A DNA stretch of 51,004 nucleotides from positions 1 to 51,004 of the forward strand of contig CAZVXL010000013.1 in the NCBI GenBank assembly GCA_964631595.1, read 5' to 3'. This document shows, piece by piece, positions 1 to 7,517 of the stretch (position 1 is its first letter; every line of letters begins with the position of its first letter). Source of the stretch: UMGS1312 sp964631595. GTDB taxonomy: Bacteria > Bacillota > Clostridia > Oscillospirales > CAG-272. Position numbers and translations under genes: made by a program. A model generated the notes under the pieces. The model ran no database searches and was not told where the DNA came from. It was given only the letters and a program-made list of their open reading frames with translations.

Positions 1-278
1 TCACAAGTCCCAAGATAAAGGACGTTCAGGTCATAGGCGTTCCCGACGAGAGATACGGTGAGGAGATCATGGCTTCGATCATTCTCAAGGACGGAGAGGA
101 AATGACGGAGGACGAGGTCAAGGATTTCGTCCGCGCAAACATGGCGCGCCACAAGGTCCCGAGATATGTTGAGTTCGTCAGATCCTTCCCCATGAACGGT
201 GCCAAGAAGATCCAAAAGTACAAAATGCGCGAAGCGGCTATAGAAAAGTACGGTCTCTCGCACCTTGTCAACAAATAA
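1..278 (+). CDS. Acyl-CoA synthetase (AMP-forming), C-terminal part only
   Basis: This gene is cut by the left edge; the reading frame is open from base 3 to the TAA at 276-278. The 91 visible residues are the mobile C-terminal subdomain of the ANL adenylating enzymes, which activate a carboxylic acid to acyl-AMP and transfer it to CoA. The stretch begins just after the hinge, with the typical KDVQVIGVPDERYGEE segment, and ends with the lysine-rich KKIQKYKMRE that holds the catalytic lysine. Where most relatives have GKIQK, this one has KKIQK. Substrate cannot be told from this part. It lies 147 bases upstream of ilvE on the same strand, and a second ligase lies at 5392-7071. Confidence 0.85.
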   Translation, partial: TSPKIKDVQVIGVPDERYGEEIMASIILKDGEEMTEDEVKDFVRANMARHKVPRYVEFVRSFPMNGAKKIQKYKMREAAIEKYGLSHLVNK

Positions 279-301
279 TTCGCAAAAATGCGCTCCGTGT
301 A

Positions 302-330
302 TTCCAATCACGCGCAGTCCATGATATAAT
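302..330 (+). promoter_or_regulatory. Possible sigma-A promoter before ilvE
   Basis: TATAAT at 325-330 is a perfect -10 box, 95 bases before the ilvE start. The best -35 at 17-base spacing is TTCCAA (302-307), a poor match, so the promoter is uncertain. No riboswitch or T-box is seen in the leader. Confidence 0.3.
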
Positions 331-425
331 GTAGTTTAACGCAGCGCCGCACGGATCGTCCACGGGCAGTGCGCGCCGCGCTGACATCATACACGATCAT
401 ATTCACACAGAAAGGATATATAAAA

Positions 426-1490
426 ATGCTGAATATCACACTAAACCGCACGTCAAGTCCCAAGCAGAAGCCGGACTCCTCAAGCCTCGGCTTCGGCAAG
501 AAGTTCACCGACCATATGTTTGTGATGAACTACACCGAGGGAAAGGGCTGGTACGATCCCAGAATAGTTCCCTACGGAAAGATCGAGCTCGATCCGTCTG
601 CGATGGTATTTCATTACGGTCAGGAAATGTTTGAGGGAATGAAGGCTTACTACGGCGTTGACGGAAAGATCCGTCTGTTCCGTCCCGACATGAATGCGAA
701 AAGAGCAAACGAGTCGAACAAGCGCCTCTGTATTCCTCAGATTCCCGAGGAGGACTTCATTCAGGCGGTAAGTGAGCTTGTTAAGGTAGATGCCGACTGG
801 ATCCCGAAAAGCGAGGGCACGTCGCTGTACATCCGTCCCTTCGTTATCGCCACCGATGAATTCTTGGGCGTTGCTCCCTCCAAGAATTATCTGTTCATCA
901 TTATCCTTTCTCCGAGCGGAGCATACTACGAGAGCGGTCTCAGCCCCGTCGGTATATGGATAGAGGACGATTACGTCCGCGCGGTAAAGGGCGGTATCGG
1001 CTTTGCAAAGACCGGCGGTAACTATGCCGCATCTCTTGCGGCTCAGGAAAAGGCTCACGACGACGGATATTCTCAGGTGCTTTGGCTCGACGGAGTTGAG
1101 AGAAAGTACATTGAGGAGGTCGGCGCGATGAACATTTTCTTCAAGATCAACGGCGTCGTCACCACTCCCATGCTCAACGGAAGCATACTCCCCGGCATTA
1201 CGAGAAACTCGGTTCTTGCCATTTGCCGTCATTGGGGACTTCCCGTTGAGGAAAGACGCATCTCCGTCGATGAGCTCATAGAGGCTCAGAAAAGCGGAGC
1301 TCTTGAGGAGGTATTCGGCACGGGCACGGCGGCTGTTATTTCCCCCGTCGGAAAGCTTCGCTACAAGGACAGCGTGATGACGATCGGTGACGGTGGCATC
1401 GGAGAGCTGTCGCAGAAGCTCTATGATACCGTGACCGGTATTCAGTGGGGCAAAATCGCCGACGAGCTCTCATGGACAGTGATCCTGTAA
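426..1490 (+). CDS. ilvE: Branched-chain amino acid aminotransferase
   Basis: A 354-residue class IV PLP aminotransferase that interconverts valine, leucine and isoleucine with their 2-oxo acids using 2-oxoglutarate/glutamate. Family marks are visible: FAKTGGNY with the PLP lysine at K195, the EVGAMNIFF strand, SILPGITR and GTGTAAVISP. Length and layout match eukaryote-like BCAT proteins found in many Firmicutes. The ATG at 426 is chosen over an in-frame upstream ATG (369) because AGAAAGG lies at 409-415 and homology begins here. The gene overlaps the next by 19 bases, or by one if that gene starts at 1490. The neighbouring oxidoreductase acts on the same 2-oxo acids, so the enzyme probably feeds, or is fed by, it. 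Confidence 0.95.
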   Translation: MLNITLNRTSSPKQKPDSSSLGFGKKFTDHMFVMNYTEGKGWYDPRIVPYGKIELDPSAMVFHYGQEMFEGMKAYYGVDGKIRLFRPDMNAKRANESNKRLCIPQIPEEDFIQAVSELVKVDADWIPKSEGTSLYIRPFVIATDEFLGVAPSKNYLFIIILSPSGAYYESGLSPVGIWIEDDYVRAVKGGIGFAKTGGNYAASLAAQEKAHDDGYSQVLWLDGVERKYIEEVGAMNIFFKINGVVTTPMLNGSILPGITRNSVLAICRHWGLPVEERRISVDELIEAQKSGALEEVFGTGTAAVISPVGKLRYKDSVMTIGDGGIGELSQKLYDTVTGIQWGKIADELSWTVIL

Positions 1491-2173
1491 TGGCCGAGGC
1501 AAGCTTTAAGAAGATCACGGTGATCGCGGGGCATTACGGCAGCGGCAAGACAAACATAGCCGTAAATCTTGCGCTTCGGCTTAAAAAGGAGCACGAGCAC
1601 ACCGCCATTGCCGATCTCGATATAGTAAATCCGTACTTCCGCACAAAGGATTCGGCAGACGTGCTGGAGCGGCACGGAGTCAGACTCATCGTGTCGGAAT
1701 TTGCCGGAACGAATCTCGATGCGCCCGCGCTTCCCGCCGAGGCATATACGATGCTTGACGACCCCTCCCTTTATTCCGTGATAGACGTGGGAGGAGACGA
1801 CAGAGGCGCACTCGCCCTCGGCAGATATTCCGAGATGCTGAGAAAAAGCGACTTCGATATGTTCTTCGTCTGCAACAGATTCAGACCGCTGACAAGAACT
1901 CCCGAGGATGCTCTTGAGGCTATGAGGGAGATATCTGCGGCGGCGGCGCTTCCGTTCACGGGAATAATAAACAACCCGAATCTCGGTGCCGATACGACTG
2001 CAGAGGATGTTCTGAGCTCCGTCGGATACGCCGAAAGGCTCTCCGAGCTGTCGGGACTTCCGGTGGTATTCACCGCCGTGAAGGAGGAGCTTTGCGGAGA
2101 GATACGCGATATTCCGATATTTCCAATTAAGATCTACGTGGCTCAGTCATGGAGCCGTACAGAGGAAGCATAG
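1472..2173 (+). CDS. MinD/CobQ-like P-loop ATP-binding protein
   Basis: About 233 residues with a clear Walker A motif GHYGSGKT (20-27), a second-strand aspartate in the IADLDIVNPYFR segment and VIDVGGDDRGA downstream, as in the SIMIBI class of NTPases (MinD, CobB/CobQ, Fe-S carriers). No membrane segment or metal-binding cysteine cluster is evident. Function is not known. It sits between ilvE and the ferredoxin subunit of the oxidoreductase, overlapping ilvE, so it is probably co-translated with them and may help assemble or regulate that enzyme; this is inference from position. Start is either ATG 1472 or ATG 1490, the latter in a TAATG overlap. Confidence 0.75.
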   Translation: MDSDPVMAEASFKKITVIAGHYGSGKTNIAVNLALRLKKEHEHTAIADLDIVNPYFRTKDSADVLERHGVRLIVSEFAGTNLDAPALPAEAYTMLDDPSLYSVIDVGGDDRGALALGRYSEMLRKSDFDMFFVCNRFRPLTRTPEDALEAMREISAAAALPFTGIINNPNLGADTTAEDVLSSVGYAERLSELSGLPVVFTAVKEELCGEIRDIPIFPIKIYVAQSWSRTEEA

Positions 2174-2200
2174 CTTCCGTTATACGAAAGGATATTTGAT

Positions 2201-2407
2201 ATGGCTAAAGCAATATTTAATGCCGACGTCTGCAAGGGCTGCGGGCTTTGCGTTGAGGCATGCCCGAAGAAGATCATAGCCCTTATGACAGACAAGATCA
2301 ACGCCAAGGGATACCACCCCGCCGACATTACCGACGAAGCCGCCTGCATTGGCTGCGCCTTCTGCGCTACAATGTGTCCGGACTGTGTTATCACCGTTGA
2401 AAAGTAA
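2201..2407 (+). CDS. 2-oxoacid:ferredoxin oxidoreductase, ferredoxin (delta) subunit
   Basis: A 68-residue 2[4Fe-4S] ferredoxin. Two cluster motifs are complete: C11-x2-C14-x2-C17-x3-C21-P and C49-x2-C52-x2-C55-x3-C59-P. It carries electrons between the TPP site of the neighbouring beta subunit and soluble ferredoxin. Delta subunits of the VOR/KOR type are usually this size and stand first in the operon, as here. It follows the ATPase by 27 bases and precedes the alpha subunit by 21 bases; GAAAGG precedes each start. Confidence 0.93.
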   Translation: MAKAIFNADVCKGCGLCVEACPKKIIALMTDKINAKGYHPADITDEAACIGCAFCATMCPDCVITVEK

Positions 2408-2428
2408 GCTATAGAAAGGATACATAAA

Positions 2429-3496
2429 ATGTCAGACAAAGTACTTATGAAGGGTAACGAGGCTCTGGCGGAGGCAGCGATACTTTGCGGCTGTCACCAC
2501 TACTTCGGATACCCGATCACACCTCAGACAGAGGTTGCCGCATACATGGCAAAGAAGATGCCCAAGATCGGCGGAGTATTCCTCCAAGCGGAGAGTGAGA
2601 TCGCCGCAATAAACATGGTCATCGGTGTTTCCTCGGCGGGAAAAAGAGTAATGACCTCCTCCTCAAGCCCCGGAATCGCGCTCAAGAGTGAGGGACTGTC
2701 CTATCTTGCCGGCTGTGATCTCCCCGCGCTTGTTGTGAACGTGCAGAGAGGCGGCCCCGGTCTCGGCGGTATTCAGCCCTCTCAGTCCGATTACTTCCTT
2801 GCGACCAGAGCAGGTGGTCACGGCGATTTCCGCATGATCGTGCTTGCACCCGATTCCGTTCAGGAGATGGTGGATCTCACCGTAAAGGGCTTTGATCTTG
2901 CGGACAAGTACCGCATGACCTCCATGATCCTCGCGGACGGAACCATGGGACAGATGATGGAGCCCGCAAGCCTTGATATCGGTGAGGTAAAGACCTATGA
3001 CAAGCCTTGGGCTGTCACCGGCACGAAAATGGCAAGACCTCACAACATCGTCAACTCTCTCTGGCTGAAGCCCGAGGATCTTGAGGCTGAGAACTTCAAG
3101 CGCTTTGAGAGATATGCCGAGATACAGAAAAACGAGGTCATGTACGAGGAGTATCTCATGGAGGATGCCGAGATTTGCATCGTCGCCTTCGGCGTATCCG
3201 CAAGAGTGGCAAAGAATGCCATCGACACGGCAAGAGCCGACGGCATCAAGGTCGGTATGATCCGTCCGATAACTCTGTGGCCCTTCCCCGTCGCTCCTAT
3301 CAGAGCCGCCGCAGACAGGGTGCGCGCATTCATCTCCGTTGAGATGTCCATGGGACAGATGATCGAAGACGTGCGTCTCGCCTCCGAATGTAAAAAGCCC
3401 GTTTATCTTTGCAACAGAGCCGGCGGCATGATCCCGTCGGTCGAGGATATTCTCGCTTCCGTAAAAAACGCCGACTTATCGGGAGGTAATAACTGA
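2429..3496 (+). CDS. 2-oxoacid:ferredoxin oxidoreductase, alpha subunit (VorB/KorA-like)
   Basis: A 355-residue alpha subunit of the four-subunit 2-oxoacid:ferredoxin oxidoreductases, which convert a 2-oxo acid plus CoA to acyl-CoA, CO2 and reduced ferredoxin, reversibly. The N-terminal pyrimidine-binding domain shows FGYPITPQTE and the conserved QAESEIAAINMVIG segment; SSSPGIALKSEGLSYL and QRGGPGLGG follow, then the C-terminal transketolase-like domain (IRPITLWPFP). Sequence alone does not separate 3-methyl-2-oxobutanoate (VOR), 2-oxoglutarate (KOR) and related substrates; the linked ilvE favours branched-chain 2-oxo acids. The TGA overlaps the ATG of the beta subunit (TGATG), indicating coupled translation. 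Confidence 0.92.
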   Translation: MSDKVLMKGNEALAEAAILCGCHHYFGYPITPQTEVAAYMAKKMPKIGGVFLQAESEIAAINMVIGVSSAGKRVMTSSSSPGIALKSEGLSYLAGCDLPALVVNVQRGGPGLGGIQPSQSDYFLATRAGGHGDFRMIVLAPDSVQEMVDLTVKGFDLADKYRMTSMILADGTMGQMMEPASLDIGEVKTYDKPWAVTGTKMARPHNIVNSLWLKPEDLEAENFKRFERYAEIQKNEVMYEEYLMEDAEICIVAFGVSARVAKNAIDTARADGIKVGMIRPITLWPFPVAPIRAAADRVRAFISVEMSMGQMIEDVRLASECKKPVYLCNRAGGMIPSVEDILASVKNADLSGGNN

Positions 3497-4245
3497 TGGC
3501 TGTAGTATTTGAAAAGCCCCATTCTCTGACAGATGCGCCGCTGCATTATTGCCCCGGCTGTACTCACGGTATAATTCACCGACTTGTAGCCGAGGCTGTT
3601 GATGAACTCGGCATCGAAGGACGCACCGTCGGCATCGCTCCGGTCGGCTGCTCCGTTATGGCTTACAACTATTTCACCTTTGACATGGTTCAAGCCGCTC
3701 ACGGTCGCGCTCCGGCTGTTGCCACAGGTGTAAAGCGCGCCCTTCCCGACAACATCGTATTCACCTATCAGGGTGACGGCGACCTTGCCGCCATCGGCAC
3801 CGCCGAGACGGTACATTCCGCCGCAAGAGGCGAAAACATCACCGTCATCTTCGTCAACAATGCCATCTACGGTATGACGGGCGGACAAATGGCTCCCACG
3901 ACCATGCCCGGTCAGGTGACTCAGACCTCGCCCTACGGTCGCGATACCGACACCGTCGGCTATCCCGTCAAGGTCTGTGAGATGCTCTCTCAGATCGACG
4001 GTGCGACATACATTGAGCGTGTCGCCGTAAACAATGTCAAAAACATAAAGAATGCCCGCAAGGCAATACTCAAAGCATTCAAAAATCAGGTAGAGGGCAA
4101 GGGCTTCTCCCTCATTGAGGTGATCTCCACCTGTCCTACAAACTGGGGACTGTCTCCCGCCGATGCGCTGAGATTCGCAGATGAAAAGATGATACCCTAC
4201 TATCCTCTCGGCGTTTACAAAGACAAATATGCGGAGGAGAAATAA
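3496..4245 (+). CDS. 2-oxoacid:ferredoxin oxidoreductase, beta subunit (TPP-binding)
   Basis: A 249-residue subunit that binds thiamine pyrophosphate and holds the catalytic centre. YCPGC (18-22) is the conserved cysteine pair near the N-terminus; the TPP/Mg motif runs GDGDLAAIG (93-101) to the asparagine pair at 121-122; GMTGGQMAPTT follows. This is the usual length for KorB/VorA-type beta subunits. It overlaps the alpha gene by one base and lies four bases before the gamma gene, whose ribosome site (GGAGGAG, 4233-4239) is inside this gene's last codons, so stoichiometric coupled translation is likely. Confidence 0.94.
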   Translation: MAVVFEKPHSLTDAPLHYCPGCTHGIIHRLVAEAVDELGIEGRTVGIAPVGCSVMAYNYFTFDMVQAAHGRAPAVATGVKRALPDNIVFTYQGDGDLAAIGTAETVHSAARGENITVIFVNNAIYGMTGGQMAPTTMPGQVTQTSPYGRDTDTVGYPVKVCEMLSQIDGATYIERVAVNNVKNIKNARKAILKAFKNQVEGKGFSLIEVISTCPTNWGLSPADALRFADEKMIPYYPLGVYKDKYAEEK

Positions 4246-4249
4246 GAAT

Positions 4250-4789
4250 ATGGCAACAACAAAAATACTTTTCGCCGGTTTCGGCGGTCAGGGAATTCTT
4301 TTCTCCGGAAAGTTCCTTGCATATTACGGACTTCTTGCCGATATGAACGTGAGCTGGCTTCCCTCCTACGGTCCGGAGATGCGCGGCGGTACCGCAAGCT
4401 GCTCCGTGATCCTCAGTGATGCCCCCGTCGGCTCTCCCATAATCGACAAGCCCGACGTGCTCATCGCAATGAATCTGCCGTCTCTTGACAAATACGAGGA
4501 CGCCGTAGCAGTCGGCGGCAAGATATTCGTCGACAGCTCTCTCATTGAGCGCAAGGTCGCAAGAGAGGATGTTGAGGTATACCGCATCCCCGCTACAAAG
4601 CTTGCCTCCGACAATGACATGAGCGGACTCGCAAACATGATAATGCTCGGAAACGTAATCGCTCACACCGGTATCATGCCCGTTGACGCGGTTCCCGCCG
4701 CCATGGCAAAGGTGGTATCGGCAAAGAAGCAGCACCTTTTGGAGCTTAATATCAAGGCAGTACAGACCGGTATCGCTTACACCGACTGA
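4250..4789 (+). CDS. 2-oxoacid:ferredoxin oxidoreductase, gamma subunit
   Basis: A 179-residue gamma subunit. It opens with the family's GFGGQGILFSGK nucleotide-like loop and carries the SYGPEMRGGTASC segment and the NMIMLGNVI strand found in KorC/VorC/PorG-type proteins. It completes the delta-alpha-beta-gamma set at 2201-4789. An in-frame ATG at 4229 also exists, but the start at 4250 has GGAGGAG at the right distance and matches where homology begins. Confidence 0.92.
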   Translation: MATTKILFAGFGGQGILFSGKFLAYYGLLADMNVSWLPSYGPEMRGGTASCSVILSDAPVGSPIIDKPDVLIAMNLPSLDKYEDAVAVGGKIFVDSSLIERKVAREDVEVYRIPATKLASDNDMSGLANMIMLGNVIAHTGIMPVDAVPAAMAKVVSAKKQHLLELNIKAVQTGIAYTD

Positions 4790-4809
4790 TACAGCCGAAA
4801 GGAGTACAT

Positions 4810-5361
4810 ATGAACGAACAACTTATCGAGATCGGAATGAGGCTGAGTGCGCTCAGAGAAATATGTGAGCTCACCGTCGAGGAAATGGCGGAAAAGTGCG
4901 GCATTACCGTTCTTGAATACATCTCATACGAAAAGGGAGAAAGAGATTTTTCCTTCAGCTTTCTCTATTCATGCGCTCAGATACTCGGTGTCGATGTGCT
5001 TGACCTCATGAGCGGAGATTCTCCGAAGCTCTCGGTCTGCACCGTTGTGAAAAAGGGTGACGGCTATTCCGTCAACCGCAACAAGGCATACGATTACGAG
5101 CATCTTGCCTTCACCTTCAGAAACAAAAAAGCAGAGCCGTTCAGAGTCAAGGTATCCCCCTCGGATGCCGCACCCGTTCTTCATGCTCATGAAGGACAGG
5201 AGATGAACTACCTTCTGTCAGGCAAGCTCAGATTCTATATAGACGACATCGCCTATGAGCTGTCCCCCGGAGACTGTGTTTACTTTGATGCGACTCATCC
5301 GCACGCAGAGCGTGCCATCGGCAACGGTGAGGCGGAATTTATCGCAGTAGTCATCAAATAA
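4810..5361 (+). CDS. XRE-family transcriptional regulator with C-terminal cupin
   Basis: A 183-residue one-component regulator. Residues about 8-65 form a Cro/C1-type helix-turn-helix (LSALREICELTVEEMAEKCG then YISYEKGERDFS). Residues about 105-183 form a cupin barrel, with the metal or ligand-site histidines in VLHAHEGQEMNYLLSG and the second motif in LSPGDCVYFDATHPH. Proteins of this build sense a small acid or metabolite and often control the adjacent pathway. Here the gene sits between the oxidoreductase and the acyl-CoA synthetase, with gaps of 20 and 30 bases, so it is probably the local sensor. Ligand and operator are unknown. Confidence 0.9.
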   Translation: MNEQLIEIGMRLSALREICELTVEEMAEKCGITVLEYISYEKGERDFSFSFLYSCAQILGVDVLDLMSGDSPKLSVCTVVKKGDGYSVNRNKAYDYEHLAFTFRNKKAEPFRVKVSPSDAAPVLHAHEGQEMNYLLSGKLRFYIDDIAYELSPGDCVYFDATHPHAERAIGNGEAEFIAVVIK

Positions 5362-5391
5362 TCACATCTAAGCTTTAATCGGGAGATCACT

Positions 5392-7071
5392 ATGGCAATA
5401 TATCAGAAATTCACAAACGGCAGAAGCCGCGACAGCTTCTCATCCTACGAGGAGCTTCACAAAACATACAAAATAACCTGCGACGACAACTTCAACTTCG
5501 CATATGACGTGCTTGACGTGCTCGGCGCGACAAAGCCCGACAAGACTGCTCTTGTTTGGCTCTCAAGCACCAAGGAGAGGCGTTCCTTCACCTTCTCCGA
5601 GGTATCCCGTGCATCAAACAAGGCGGCGAATTACTTTTACTCACTCGGCATCCGCAAGGGAGACAGAGTCCTCCTTGTACTGAGACGGAGCTACTATTTC
5701 TGGTTCTGTCTCATGGGACTTCACAAGCTCGGCGCCATTGCCGTTCAGGCGACGGATATGCTGACCGCAAAGGACTACATCTACCGTTGCAACGCCGGCA
5801 AGATCAAGTGTGTCGTAGCCACCGATTTCGGTGATGCGACGACCCATTTTGACGGCGGCATGGGCGAATACGAGACTGTTGAGCACAGATGCGTTATAGG
5901 TCACAAGCAGGTAGACGGCTGGCACGATTTCGAAGCCGGCTTCGAAGCCGCCTCCGACGAGTGGACACGCCCCACGGGAGATGAAGCTATCACAGCCGAC
6001 GACATCATGCTGATGGCGTTTTCCTCCGGAACAACGGGATATCCCAAGATAATCACCCACAGCTTCCGTTACCCGCTCGGCCACATCATGACAGGCGTAT
6101 TCTGGCACAGAGTCGTAGACGGAGGACTGCACTTCACAATTTCCGACACAGGCTGGCTCAAGTCCATTTGGGGCAAGCTGTACGGTCAGTGGTTCGGTGA
6201 ATCCGCAGTGCTTGTGTACGATTTCGAAAAATTCAATGGTGCCGACATTCTGTCGGTGCTTGAGAGCGAAAAGGTCACAACATTCTGCGTACCTCCGACG
6301 ATGTACCGTCTGATGCTTCTTGAGGACGTCGCCTCCTACGATCTGTCCTCTATCAAGCACTGCTGTACTGCGGGTGAGGCGCTCAACCCCGATATATTCA
6401 ACAAGTGGTATCAGATCACGGGAAAGAAGATCTACGAGGGCTTCGGTCAGACCGAGACCACCGTATGTATCTCCACGCTTGCTCCTTGGATGGAGCCTAT
6501 CCCCGGTGCAATAGGTCTTCCCACCCCCGGATACGATATGCAGATCATCGACAACGACGGCGATATCTGCACACGCGGTGAGGTCGGTGAGATCTGCATC
6601 AAGGCAACGAGAAGCAACAGCCCCGCCGGACTTATCAAGCAGTACAACTGGAGTGACGAGGATACCGACCACGCCTTCAGAAACGGATATTTCCACACGG
6701 GAGATACCGCTTATCAGGACGAGTCCGGATATTTCCGCTATGTGGGACGCAACGACGACGTGATCAAATCCTCCGGCTACCGTATCGGCCCGTTTGAGAT
6801 CGAAAGTGTTCTGCTTGAGCATCCGGCTGTCCGTGAGACTGCCGTAACAGGTGTTCCCGATCCGATAAGAGGCTTCAATGTCAAGGCTACGATAGTTCTG
6901 TCCGACGGCTACAGCCCCTCCGATGAGCTCACCAAGGAGCTTCAGAATTATGTCAAGAAGAACACCGCTCCCTACAAGTACCCGAGAATAGTTGAGTACG
7001 TGAAGGAGCTCCCCAAGACCTTCAACGGCAAGATACGCCGCGCCGAGATCAGAGAAAAGGACAACAAGTAG
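5392..7071 (+). CDS. Medium-chain-type acyl-CoA synthetase (AMP-forming)
   Basis: A 559-residue ANL-family ligase that makes acyl-CoA from a short or medium carboxylic acid, ATP and CoA. Visible motifs are the P-loop SSGTTGYPK (about 211-219), YEGFGQTETT, HTGDTAYQDESGYF and the hinge region YVGRNDDVIKSSGYRIG, ending with the catalytic lysine in FNGKIRRAEIRE. The run DTGWLKSIWGKLYGQW is typical of the ACSM/medium-chain synthetase group, which includes enzymes for branched-chain and aromatic acids. It is last in the oxidoreductase operon. With VOR and IlvE it could activate isobutyrate, isovalerate or 2-methylbutyrate; that substrate choice is inference. Confidence 0.9.
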   Translation: MAIYQKFTNGRSRDSFSSYEELHKTYKITCDDNFNFAYDVLDVLGATKPDKTALVWLSSTKERRSFTFSEVSRASNKAANYFYSLGIRKGDRVLLVLRRSYYFWFCLMGLHKLGAIAVQATDMLTAKDYIYRCNAGKIKCVVATDFGDATTHFDGGMGEYETVEHRCVIGHKQVDGWHDFEAGFEAASDEWTRPTGDEAITADDIMLMAFSSGTTGYPKIITHSFRYPLGHIMTGVFWHRVVDGGLHFTISDTGWLKSIWGKLYGQWFGESAVLVYDFEKFNGADILSVLESEKVTTFCVPPTMYRLMLLEDVASYDLSSIKHCCTAGEALNPDIFNKWYQITGKKIYEGFGQTETTVCISTLAPWMEPIPGAIGLPTPGYDMQIIDNDGDICTRGEVGEICIKATRSNSPAGLIKQYNWSDEDTDHAFRNGYFHTGDTAYQDESGYFRYVGRNDDVIKSSGYRIGPFEIESVLLEHPAVRETAVTGVPDPIRGFNVKATIVLSDGYSPSDELTKELQNYVKKNTAPYKYPRIVEYVKELPKTFNGKIRRAEIREKDNK

Positions 7072-7072
7072 T

Positions 7073-7447
7073 CTCATAACAACGCTTGAGTACAATCTCT
7101 CATCAAAGCATTTGCTTCGCTCAAGTGACAGCGACAAGCTTAAAATATTGCAGATCTCCGATATTCAGGAGAGCCTTGACTTCGACCCGAGAACACTCTC
7201 GGATCTCGATCGCCTCGTCGAAAAAGAGGCTCCCGAGCTTGTTGTTCTCTGCGGAGACAACTGCAACGGGCACAGCCACGAGGACTGCTTCAGGGGCGAT
7301 ATCTGCGGGATCTCCGTCAACCTTGATGCCTGCGCGGGCTATTCCCCTTACGGGATCGACAGTCTGAGAGGCGGTCGCGTAATCATTCTCGACGAAAACG
7401 CGCCGGACAGCATAGAAACGTATATGTCGAACTATTCCGAGCTTTGA
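7073..7447 (+). pseudogene. Metallophosphoesterase remnant with in-frame core deletion
   Basis: The frame is open from 7073 to the stop at 7445-7447 but has no ATG; the only candidate start before the homology is TTG at 7112, without a clear ribosome site. The N-terminal half shows the first calcineurin-like motifs, KILQISDIQ and ELVVLCGDN. The text then jumps straight to the last motifs, GHSHEDCFRGDICG, and to a normal C-terminus (RGGRVIILDENAPDSIETY). The central part of the family, including the GNHE metal site, is missing, so catalysis is very unlikely. It directly follows the acyl-CoA synthetase. A short functional peptide or an assembly error cannot be excluded. Confidence 0.65.
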
Positions 7448-7470
7448 TGCTCGCAAGACGACAAGTCGCA

Positions 7471-7508
7471 AAAGAGGTATAAAAGCCGCAAGGCTTTTAT
7501 ACCTCTTT
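7471..7508. terminator. Strong bidirectional terminator
   Basis: A perfect 17-base stem (7471-7487 with 7492-7508) around a GCAA tetraloop; the stem edges are A-rich and T-rich on both strands. It ends the plus-strand cassette and the minus-strand gene at 7518-8279. Confidence 0.9.
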
Positions 7509-7517
7509 CCGTTATGC

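Noticed and set aside
279..425. A T-box or other riboswitch before ilvE
   Set aside because: The leader is only about 95 bases and has no T-box core, terminator or specifier stem.
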